NCBI GenBank assembly: GCA_900770535.1
Contig: CAAHDV010000023.1
Span: 1 to 21,774, forward strand
Length of the DNA: 21,774 bases
Source of the DNA: Lachnospiraceae bacterium
GTDB lineage: Bacteria > Bacillota > Clostridia > Lachnospirales > Lachnospiraceae
Direction: 5' to 3'
Positions 15,364 through 21,774 of the stretch are shown one piece after another (position 1 is the stretch's first letter; each line of letters starts with the position of its first letter). Position numbers and translations under genes: made by a program. Under the pieces are notes generated by a model. The model was not told where the DNA came from, searched no databases, and saw only the letters and a list, made by a program, of their open reading frames with translations.

Positions 15364-16377
15364 TCACTCTTTTGTTACCAGACTGTCAACGGTATCCTGG
15401 GTAACAAGCTGATTATCCAGAACAACGTGAGCTTCAACCTCTTTGCCCTCAAGATAATCATAAGCAGTGTTCAGAATTGCTTTACCAAGGAAGAACGGCG
15501 GCTCTGCGATGGTTGCTTCCACACGTTTATCTTTGATTGCCTCCAGAGTATCATCGATGGCATCACAGCCAACCTTAACGATATCAGCAGTCCTGCCTGC
15601 GGCATCCATAGCCTCCAGAGCACCTAATAACATCTCATCGTTTGCAGCGTATAATCCGTCAATCTCCGGATTTGCCTGCAGGATATTCTCCATAACACTC
15701 ATTGCTTTTGCACGGTCAAAATCCGCAACCTGACATGCAACGATTTCCATATCCGGATTCTCAGCAATTACAGAATTGAAGCCTTCCGAACGCTGCTGCG
15801 CAACATTGGTTCCCATAATACCCTGCAGCTCAACGATCTTTCCTTTTCCACCAAGGGAATCTACTAAGAACTGACCTGCGAGCTTGCCGGATTTGATCGC
15901 ATCGTAACCGATATGGGAAATAACGTCGCCGCCGTTTGCTTCACGGTCCATGGTAAATACCGGAATGCCAGCCTCATTGCATGCCTCAATCGAAGAAACA
16001 ATTGCATCAGAATCACAGGTATCAATGATGATCGCGTCCGGATTCTTCGTGATCAGATTCTCCACATCCTTCATCTGGATAGTCGGATCATCCTGTGCAT
16101 CAGTGATGTAAAGCTCAATACCATGCTCATCTGCCGCTTTCTGAACACCATCTTTTACATCAACGAAGAACGGGTTTGTCTGCGTATTCATTGCAAGTCC
16201 GATCACGTAACCATCCTTCTTCTCTGCGCCTGTCTCTTCCTTACTCTCGTCGGCTTTCTCCTCTGCTTTGCTCTCTGCCTTTGTTGCTGCCGGTGCACTG
16301 GCCCCTGAACTACATGCAGTCACACCTGCACACACCATTGCCATTGCCATAAAAGCTGCTCCCATTCTTTTTCTCAT
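15364..16377 (-). CDS. rbsB: Pentose ABC transporter substrate-binding lipoprotein (RbsB family)
   Basis: Captures sugar outside the membrane and delivers it to RbsAC. The 337-residue protein has a lipoprotein signal peptide with lipobox VTAC, Cys22 being the lipidated residue, then a Lys/Glu/Ala-rich linker to about residue 54 and a type I periplasmic binding fold. Ribose-site landmarks of the E. coli protein are kept: NPFF, TMDREA (Asp-Arg), QRSEGF, ADFDR, AANDEM and the Asp in GCDAID. Three differ: Asp119 where E. coli has Asn64, Cys271 for Phe214, and Glu292 for Gln235. This fits a related but different sugar, for instance deoxyribose. AAGGAG is upstream of ATG 16377. It is the last gene of the operon, 48 bases after rbsC. 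Confidence 0.92.
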   Translation of the reverse strand: MRKRMGAAFMAMAMVCAGVTACSSGASAPAATKAESKAEEKADESKEETGAEKKDGYVIGLAMNTQTNPFFVDVKDGVQKAADEHGIELYITDAQDDPTIQMKDVENLITKNPDAIIIDTCDSDAIVSSIEACNEAGIPVFTMDREANGGDVISHIGYDAIKSGKLAGQFLVDSLGGKGKIVELQGIMGTNVAQQRSEGFNSVIAENPDMEIVACQVADFDRAKAMSVMENILQANPEIDGLYAANDEMLLGALEAMDAAGRTADIVKVGCDAIDDTLEAIKDKRVEATIAEPPFFLGKAILNTAYDYLEGKEVEAHVVLDNQLVTQDTVDSLVTKE

Positions 16378-16425
16378 AAATACATTCTCCTTTTTTATTT
16401 TTCCCCGCAGGGATATTTACACCTT

Positions 16426-17379
16426 TTATTCAGCCTTTGCAGACAGATCCTTTACCTTCTTGTCTACCAGTACTGCAATTAAGATCACCGCACCCTTCAC
16501 AATATTGGTTGCATGCGGATTTACGTTCATAAGGGTCAGGATGTTATCAATAATACCCATGATCATCGCGCCGACTACCGTCGGAAGCACGAATCCGACA
16601 CCACCGCTTAAGCTGGTTCCCCCAAGAATAACAGCTGCAATAGCATCCATCTCGATACCCGTTCCGCTTGTGGACTGCGCAGATCCAAGACGTGCTGTCA
16701 GAATCAGTCCTGCCATACCACACATCAGACCATTTAAGGTATATACCAGAAACTCACTGGTTTTTACCCGGATACCGGAAAGGCGCGCTGCCTCGCGGTT
16801 TCCGCCCACCGCATACACACTGCGTCCGTAGGAGGTCTGAGTGAGGATATAATGTGCCAGTAAAAATACAATGATGAGGATGATGACCGGAACTGGGATT
16901 CCTGCGATGCTGCCTTTACCGAAGAACTTGTAGGCATCTGATTTGATCGGAATCGGTGAGCCCTTTGTGTAAACAAGAATCACACCGCGAAGCAGCGTCA
17001 TCATACCAAGGGTAGAAATAAACGGCGGGATACCGCAGACGGATACGAAAAATCCATTCACTGCACCGCAGGCAATACCGACTGTCAGGGATACTGCGAC
17101 AGCCACAGCCGTATTGCCGGTCGATGCCAGCACACCGGAGGCCAGTACACCGGATAATCCCAGAATAGAGCCAACGGAAAGGTCAATACCACCGGTTAAA
17201 ATTACAAATGTCATACCGCATCCAACAATTCCCGCTACCGTGATCTGCTTAAAAACATTGAACAGGTTTGTCACACTCAAAAAGCTTGGAGACAAAATCG
17301 TTGCAAATACACAGATCACAAGAAGGATCAACACGGAGCGGTAGATATTAATCTGATTGATTAATTTTTTCTTATTCAT
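16426..17379 (-). CDS. rbsC: Pentose ABC transporter permease (RbsC family)
   Basis: Membrane channel of the sugar importer, about eight to ten helices in 317 residues. It shows the family segment VGCGMTFVILTGGIDLSVGS and, later, the cytoplasmic coupling region YGRSVYAVGGNREAARLSGI that contacts the ATPase, plus GIEMDAIAAVILGGTSLSGG. The start at ATG 17379 overlaps the rbsA stop by 8 bases, showing translational coupling; AGGAGG lies 11 bases upstream. The frame is open to another ATG at 17403, but that would place the ribosome site inside the gene. Order A-C-B is the standard ribose-type arrangement. Confidence 0.94.
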   Translation of the reverse strand: MNKKKLINQINIYRSVLILLVICVFATILSPSFLSVTNLFNVFKQITVAGIVGCGMTFVILTGGIDLSVGSILGLSGVLASGVLASTGNTAVAVAVSLTVGIACGAVNGFFVSVCGIPPFISTLGMMTLLRGVILVYTKGSPIPIKSDAYKFFGKGSIAGIPVPVIILIIVFLLAHYILTQTSYGRSVYAVGGNREAARLSGIRVKTSEFLVYTLNGLMCGMAGLILTARLGSAQSTSGTGIEMDAIAAVILGGTSLSGGVGFVLPTVVGAMIMGIIDNILTLMNVNPHATNIVKGAVILIAVLVDKKVKDLSAKAE

Positions 17380-18874
17380 TTTCACTGACTCCTCCTGACG
17401 CATAGGCTAATATTTTTTCCTGATTCATCTCTGACTTATCAATTTCCAGAACGGTATATCCCTCACGCATGATCACCACGCGGTCACTCATGCCGATCAC
17501 CTCGGGCAGATCCGTCGAGATCAGAATAATGCTCTTTCCCTGCTTTGTCAGTTCATCCATAATCTGATAAATCTCTGCCTTTGCGCCCACATCGACACCA
17601 CGGGTAGGCTCGTCCAGAATCAGTATGGACGGATCTGCCTCCAGTACCTTTGCAAATACAACTTTCTGCTGGTTTCCGCCGCTCAGCTTTCCGGCAAGCT
17701 GAGCCGGACTGCTGATCTTGATATTCAGGCGCTTTACCTCTGCATTGATATTTTCTGTTTCTTTTGCCTTATTCAGATACAGACCATTGCTGATCTTATC
17801 CAGAGACGACATGGAAATATTTTCCCGGATATTACGGATCAGGACCAGTCCCTCCTGCTTTCGGTCATCTGAGACAAACCCGATACCTGCTTTTAAAGCT
17901 TTTCGTGGTGAGGAACAATCTTGTTTCTCTCCATTGATGATAATTTCCCCATCCGTCATCGGCAGTGCACCATATACGATTTTAGATAGTTCGATCGTTC
18001 CGGAGCCAAGAAGTCCTGCCACGCCAAGAATTTCTCCTTTGTGCAGCTTTAAGCTGACACCGTGTACTCCCTTTCCGGTTACATTGCGAAGTTCCATCGC
18101 AACATCCTGTTTTTCATAATTTCGTTTCGGATAAAGGTTGGTCACACTCCGTCCTACCATCATGGAAACCACATCATCATAATCGGTTTCTCCGATTGCT
18201 TTTGTCGCAATGTATTTTCCATCCCGGAATACGGTCAGACGATCTGAAATCCGGAAAATTTCATCCATACGGTGTGATATGTACAAAATAGAAATTCCCT
18301 TTGCCTTTAATTCTGCAATGATCCGGAATAAAATCTGAATTTCCTCATCTGTCAGTGCCGCAGTTGGCTCATCCATGATAATAACCTTTGCACCGATCGT
18401 CAGACATTTTGCGATCTCCGTCATCTGCGATTCTGCTACCGACAAATTCTTTACTTTATTGCGGCAGTCAAATTTTAAGCCAAGCTTTTTCAAAACCTCA
18501 TCCGCATCCTGATAAAGCTTTTTCCAGTCAACCGCCCCAAGCTGTGTTTTCGGCAGTCTGCCAAGATACATATTCTCTGCCACAGAAAGCTCAGGAACCA
18601 TATTAAATTCCTGATAGATCATGGCAATCCCCATTTTTTCCGCTTCCTTGGTTGAATGGAATACCACCTCCTGGTCATTGATGTACATATGACCGGAGGT
18701 ATAGCCCTGCGCGCCTGCAATGATCTTCATCAGGGTTGATTTGCCGGCTCCGTTCTCCCCGCAGAGCGCATGAACCTCTCCCTCTTTCACATCAAGCTTT
18801 ACCCCATCCAAAGCCTTTACGCCCGGGAATGTCTTAACAATATCCTCCAGGCGCAATATAACACGATCCCCCAT
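17372..18874 (-). CDS. rbsA: Pentose ABC transporter ATP-binding protein (RbsA family)
   Basis: Cytoplasmic ATPase of the sugar importer with two fused ABC domains in 500 residues. The first domain has Walker A GENGAGKST (39-47), a degenerate signature LSVAESQM, and Walker B VIIMDEPTAAL. The second has a broken Walker A (GLLGSGTIEL), an intact signature LSGGNQQKV, and Walker B ILILDEPTRGVD. This asymmetric pattern is normal for the RbsA/MglA class. AGGAGG is 6 bases before ATG 18874; the frame extends to a GTG at 18901 that overlaps the rbsD stop and is not preferred. Substrate cannot be read from the ATPase; it follows the operon. Confidence 0.95.
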   Translation of the reverse strand: MGDRVILRLEDIVKTFPGVKALDGVKLDVKEGEVHALCGENGAGKSTLMKIIAGAQGYTSGHMYINDQEVVFHSTKEAEKMGIAMIYQEFNMVPELSVAENMYLGRLPKTQLGAVDWKKLYQDADEVLKKLGLKFDCRNKVKNLSVAESQMTEIAKCLTIGAKVIIMDEPTAALTDEEIQILFRIIAELKAKGISILYISHRMDEIFRISDRLTVFRDGKYIATKAIGETDYDDVVSMMVGRSVTNLYPKRNYEKQDVAMELRNVTGKGVHGVSLKLHKGEILGVAGLLGSGTIELSKIVYGALPMTDGEIIINGEKQDCSSPRKALKAGIGFVSDDRKQEGLVLIRNIRENISMSSLDKISNGLYLNKAKETENINAEVKRLNIKISSPAQLAGKLSGGNQQKVVFAKVLEADPSILILDEPTRGVDVGAKAEIYQIMDELTKQGKSIILISTDLPEVIGMSDRVVIMREGYTVLEIDKSEMNQEKILAYASGGVSENE

Positions 18875-18900
18875 TTTCCGCCTCCTTCGGGTTTCTTGCA

Positions 18901-19299
18901 CTAATAAGCGCAGCCTGCAGTAAGGATTACATTGGTATAGCCTGTAAACTCTCCCGTAAGAATGATTGCTTTCGCGTTTGCGCTTCTGGCTTTTAATTCT
19001 GTATGCGGAATATACTCCACCGGAAGTTCCGCCGGAAGAAGCGCCTTTGCCTTTTCATGAAACTCTGGCGTTACACGGAGTGCCTCATCCGCAAAGGTAG
19101 CTTTTTCTACCACAATATATTTTAAGATTTCCTCCAGTACGTCCAGATAGGCAGGATCTCCCGGTCTCCAGCCAAGATCGATGCGCTCCACCCCTTTCGG
19201 GATCGGAAGTCCTGCATCTCCGATCACCAGTGTATCCTTATGACGCAGTTCCGCGAGCACTCTTGCCAGCTGCGGATGTAAAATTCCAGTTTTCAGCAT
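18901..19299 (-). CDS. rbsD: D-ribose pyranase (RbsD family)
   Basis: Sugar mutarotase that interconverts beta-pyranose and beta-furanose forms so the kinase gets its furanose substrate. The 132-residue protein matches RbsD along its whole length: ILHPQLARVLAELRHKDTLVIGDAGLPIPKGVERIDLG holds the catalytic His (residue 20), Asp and PIPK motif, and the end TGEFTGYTNVILTAGCAY is the family's C terminus. A GGGGGAAG site precedes ATG 19299. It lies between the kinase and rbsA, and may act on 2-deoxyribose in this operon. Confidence 0.94.
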   Translation of the reverse strand: MLKTGILHPQLARVLAELRHKDTLVIGDAGLPIPKGVERIDLGWRPGDPAYLDVLEEILKYIVVEKATFADEALRVTPEFHEKAKALLPAELPVEYIPHTELKARSANAKAIILTGEFTGYTNVILTAGCAY

Positions 19300-19311
19300 A
19301 ATTTCTTCCCC

Positions 19312-20241
19312 CTATTTTTTATGTGCATTTAAAAAGTTATCGATTTCACTTCTGACCGGCATAGATGGTGTCGTTCCAATTTTCTGAACAGATAATGCAG
19401 CCAGCGCATTCGCAAAATCTGCTGCCTCCCAGATATCCTTATCCTCGGCCAGTGCCGCCAGAAGTCCGCCATTGAAGGCATCTCCGGCACCTGTTGTATC
19501 AATTGCATTAACCTTATAAGCCGGGATAATTCCTTTTTTATCTCCGGTGTTGATGTAAACACCTCTGCCCCCCAGAGTAATCAGCACTCGTTTTACTCCT
19601 TTGCCGAAAAACCACTCAGCTGCTTTATCTGCCGCTTCTTCACTGTCAACCTTCACACCGGTCAGGATTTCTGCCTCTACCTCATTCGGTGTGATCAGAT
19701 CAACCTTGCTGAGAAGTTCATCACTGATTGGCTGCACCGGCGCAGTATTTAAGATAACCTTAACACCCTTTTTGCAGGCAATATCCACGATGCGCTCTAC
19801 AGAAGATACATTCGTTTCCAGCTGGGTCAGCATATATTCACAGCCATCCAGCAGATCCTCCAGAGAATCTACCTCCGCATCAGAAATCGTATTGCAGGAA
19901 CCCAGAATCACTACAATCTCGTTCTGGCTGGTATTTTCATCTACCATGATCAGCGCACAGCCTGTCTCGGTATCATCCGAATACAGGATACGGTCCTGCT
20001 TCATGCCAAGCTCCTTCATGGTATTTAATGCAATGTCGGCAAACGTATCCCGGCCAAGCTTTGTTACCATGGTCACATCGGCTCCGGCTTTATGAGCAGC
20101 TACGCCCTGGTTGAATCCCTTTCCTCCCGGTCCCATTTTGAATACGGTTCCTTTTACGGTTTCTCCTGCCGCCGGAAGATGCGGGGTTCTTCCCATCAGA
20201 TCCACAACAAAGCTTCCAAATACAACTGTTTTCTTCCCCAT
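19312..20241 (-). CDS. rbsK: PfkB-family pentose kinase (ribokinase-like; possibly deoxyribokinase)
   Basis: Phosphorylates the imported pentose at C5 in the cytoplasm. The 309-residue protein has the PfkB landmarks GPGGKGFNQG (38-46), the sugar-binding Glu in QLETN (142), and the catalytic DTTGAGDAFNGG (248-259) with base Asp254. The N-terminal sugar motif reads GSFVVDL (9-15). In E. coli RbsK this region is GSINAD, with Asn14 contacting ribose; Salmonella deoxyribokinase has Met there (GSNMVDL). Here the residue is Val12, nonpolar as in deoxyribokinase. With deoC directly upstream, a 2-deoxyribose kinase is a serious alternative to ribokinase. AAGGAG lies 7 bases before ATG 20241. Confidence 0.92.
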   Translation of the reverse strand: MGKKTVVFGSFVVDLMGRTPHLPAAGETVKGTVFKMGPGGKGFNQGVAAHKAGADVTMVTKLGRDTFADIALNTMKELGMKQDRILYSDDTETGCALIMVDENTSQNEIVVILGSCNTISDAEVDSLEDLLDGCEYMLTQLETNVSSVERIVDIACKKGVKVILNTAPVQPISDELLSKVDLITPNEVEAEILTGVKVDSEEAADKAAEWFFGKGVKRVLITLGGRGVYINTGDKKGIIPAYKVNAIDTTGAGDAFNGGLLAALAEDKDIWEAADFANALAALSVQKIGTTPSMPVRSEIDNFLNAHKK

Positions 20242-20277
20242 AAGCTGTCTCCTTCTTTCCTTTTTATCCCCAAACTG

Positions 20278-20913
20278 CTACAGCAATACAATTCCATTTC
20301 CGGCACCGATCCGGTCCGCGCCTGCTTCTACCAGAGCCTTTGCCGCCTCCGGTGTGCGAATACCGCCGCTTGCCTTTACCTTTGCACGCCCGTCAACGGT
20401 CTTTTTCATCAATGCCACATCTTCCACAGTAGCACCACCGGTGGAAAATCCGGTTGAAGTCTTTACAAAATCCGCTCCGGCTTTTACAGATAATTCGCAC
20501 GCCCGAACCTTCTCCTCATCAGTAAGGAGGCAGGTCTCAATAATCACTTTTACAACTGCGCCTTTGGATGCTTCAACCACTGCACGGATATCATCTTCCA
20601 CGTAGTTATCATCTTTATCTTTCAGTGCACTGATATTGATAACCATATCCACTTCATCGGCTCCTGCTTTTACTGCTTCAGATGCCTCAAAAGCCTTGGC
20701 TGTCGTCAGCATGGCTCCCAACGGAAAACCAACCACACAGCAGGTCTTTACTTCACTGCCCTTTAACTCGTCAGCCACCAGCGGAACAAAGCAGGTATTT
20801 ACGCAGACAGATGCAAACTCATGCTCCTTCGCTTCTCTGCAGTAACGGATGATGGTTTCCTTTGTTGCGTCTGCCTTTAACATTGTGTGATCGATCATGC
20901 GATTTAAGTTCAT
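20278..20913 (-). CDS. deoC: Deoxyribose-phosphate aldolase
   Basis: Cleaves 2-deoxyribose-5-phosphate to acetaldehyde and glyceraldehyde-3-phosphate through a Schiff base. The 211-residue protein is of normal length and keeps the full catalytic set: Asp89 in DEVDMVIN, the Schiff-base Lys151 in [16 protein letters not shown], and the proton-relay Lys180 in [17 protein letters not shown] is also typical. AAAGGAG precedes ATG 20913. It is the first gene after the regulator, 36 bases ahead of the kinase. A ribose operon has no need for this enzyme, so its presence points to deoxyribose. Confidence 0.96.
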   Translation of the reverse strand: MNLNRMIDHTMLKADATKETIIRYCREAKEHEFASVCVNTCFVPLVADELKGSEVKTCCVVGFPLGAMLTTAKAFEASEAVKAGADEVDMVINISALKDKDDNYVEDDIRAVVEASKGAVVKVIIETCLLTDEEKVRACELSVKAGADFVKTSTGFSTGGATVEDVALMKKTVDGRAKVKASGGIRTPEAAKALVEAGADRIGAGNGIVLL

Positions 20914-20951
20914 AATACTCTCTCCTTTATAATAAATATTTCTCCTTCTGC

Positions 20952-20967
20952 ATGTAACCGGTTACAT
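20952..20967. promoter_or_regulatory. Perfect 16-bp palindrome, cre-like LacI/CcpA operator
   Basis: ATGTAACCGGTTACAT is an exact inverted repeat with a central CG, the hallmark of LacI/GalR-family operators. The inner 14 bases fit every position of the CcpA cre consensus TGWAANCGNTNWCA, and the flanking A and T fit the extended form. It lies 39 bases before the deoC start and 25 bases after the regulator's stop codon. It could bind CcpA, the neighbouring LacI-type regulator, or both. I see no convincing promoter next to it; the main one is probably upstream of the regulator, outside the window. Confidence 0.8.
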
Positions 20968-20992
20968 ATTGTTTCAAAGAAAAATGTGCATC

Positions 20993-21774
20993 TTACATAC
21001 ACATTTCTTTCGTACTCTTTTCTGATCCTCGCAGAATGACCCGATACGGAACCAGGATCCTTTTTCCGCGCTGCCGGTTCTTGATGTCTGCAAAGCATTC
21101 CATGAGAAGCTTCATAGCCTCCATTCCCTGTTGTCTTGCATCACGCTCCACCACAGACAGTCTGTAATCAATGACTTTCAGTGTTTCGATATCATCAAAC
21201 CCCAAAAGCGCGATCTCCCGTCCCGGCGCCATGCCTTTCTCGGTCAGATATTTTAAGCAACCAAGTGTTGATTCATTGTTGGATGAAAAGATCGCTGTCG
21301 GCGGATCCTGCTGTTCAAGCAGATACTTAGTTGACTCATAGGCTTTCTCACTCTTGAAATCCCCATAGACAACATATTCTTCCCGTACGGGGATCCCTGC
21401 ATCCTCCATGGCCTGCCGGTAACCCTGAAGCCGCTCTTTTCCAGGCTTCGAAGTGCTTGGTCCGGCAATCACAGCGATCTTTTTATGACCACTCTGGATC
21501 AGTGCCTCCACGCCGTCATACGCTCCGCCAAAATTATCAACAAACACTCCATCAAAGCGTGCTCCCCGGATATCGCGGTCGATAAGGACAACCGGTATGC
21601 CGGATTCTTCCAGCTTGAGCAGACTGTCCTTTGTAACCGTATCCAGCTGGGAGACCGGCGCAATGATCACGCCCTTCAGACGCTGACTGATCGCTGCATT
21701 CAGGAACTCATGCTCTTTGCCCAATGTCTCATTCGTTCCGAAATATACGATGTTGTAGTGATAGCTGTCCGCAA
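20993..21774 (-). CDS. LacI-family transcriptional regulator (5' end outside window)
   Basis: Sugar-responsive repressor, same strand and directly upstream of deoC, so probably the local regulator. The 260 or so visible residues are the effector-binding domain: NIVYFGTNETLGKEHEFLNAAISQRLKGVIIAPVSQ, then IPVVLIDRDI, VFVDNFGGAYDGVEALIQSGHKKIAVIAGP, ERLQGYRQAM, TAIFSSNNESTLGCLKYL, IALLGFDDIE and a late VVERDARQQGMEAMKLL, all typical of the family. The frame is open to the right edge, so the N-terminal helix-turn-helix is not seen and a start inside the window (TTG 21724) is not real. The protein ends at TAA 20995-20993. Its effector cannot be read from sequence; the operon suggests a pentose. 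Confidence 0.93.
   Translation of the reverse strand, partial: ADSYHYNIVYFGTNETLGKEHEFLNAAISQRLKGVIIAPVSQLDTVTKDSLLKLEESGIPVVLIDRDIRGARFDGVFVDNFGGAYDGVEALIQSGHKKIAVIAGPSTSKPGKERLQGYRQAMEDAGIPVREEYVVYGDFKSEKAYESTKYLLEQQDPPTAIFSSNNESTLGCLKYLTEKGMAPGREIALLGFDDIETLKVIDYRLSVVERDARQQGMEAMKLLMECFADIKNRQRGKRILVPYRVILRGSEKSTKEMCM

Noticed and set aside
20929..20957. Possible promoter TTACAT-17-TATTAT before deoC, overlapping the cre-like site
   Set aside because: Transcription would start within the deoC ribosome binding site, leaving it off the mRNA.
1..21774. Search for mobile elements, CRISPR arrays, tRNA or rRNA genes
   Set aside because: No transposase-like product, no terminal or tandem long repeats, no repeat-spacer pattern and no tRNA-like cloverleaf was recognised; this is by eye only.

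Overview
The window looks like a chromosome segment of a spore-forming Firmicute of the class Clostridia, most likely a Lachnospiraceae-type gut organism. The reasons are a Firmicutes-style dcw cluster opening with mraZ, strong AGGAGG ribosome sites, a Spo0E-like peptide gene, and an RbsB lipoprotein. The taxonomic call is inference. Every gene I can support lies on the minus strand, so transcription runs from high to low coordinates.

From right to left, region 1 (about 21774 to 15364) is a pentose operon: a LacI-family regulator cut by the window edge, then deoC, an rbsK-like sugar kinase, rbsD, rbsA, rbsC and rbsB. A 16-bp perfect palindrome matching the CcpA cre consensus sits just before deoC. 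The aldolase DeoC, a kinase lacking the Asn that marks ribose specificity, and a binding protein with altered ligand contacts together suggest the sugar is 2-deoxy-D-ribose (or both pentoses) rather than ribose alone.

Region 2 (15312 to 12859) holds holA (DNA polymerase III delta), lgt (prolipoprotein diacylglyceryl transferase) and a 51-codon Spo0E-like phosphatase gene. It ends at a clear intrinsic terminator.

Region 3 (12815 to 1) is the division and cell wall cluster in the order mraZ, rsmH, ftsL, two tandem class B PBP genes, mraY, murD, ftsW, murA, divIB and ftsZ (3' part outside the window). It starts with a promoter followed by an array of GTGG boxes at 10-bp spacing, the expected operator of MraZ itself. 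A second promoter sits in front of ftsZ. murA lies where murG is often found, and murC, murE, murF, murG and ftsA are absent from this stretch. The genes cover methylation of 16S rRNA, lipid-linked precursor synthesis (MurA, MurD, MraY), septal glycan polymerisation and crosslinking (FtsW, PBPs), the divisome linkers (FtsL, DivIB) and the Z ring.

I found no tRNA, rRNA, CRISPR array or mobile element, and no convincing plus-strand gene. The most interesting points are the probable deoxyribose operon with its cre-like operator, the MraZ box array, the small Spo0E-like gene, the long murA/divIB overlap, and the unusual PBP features (KTA in place of KTG, and a 130-residue disordered tail).
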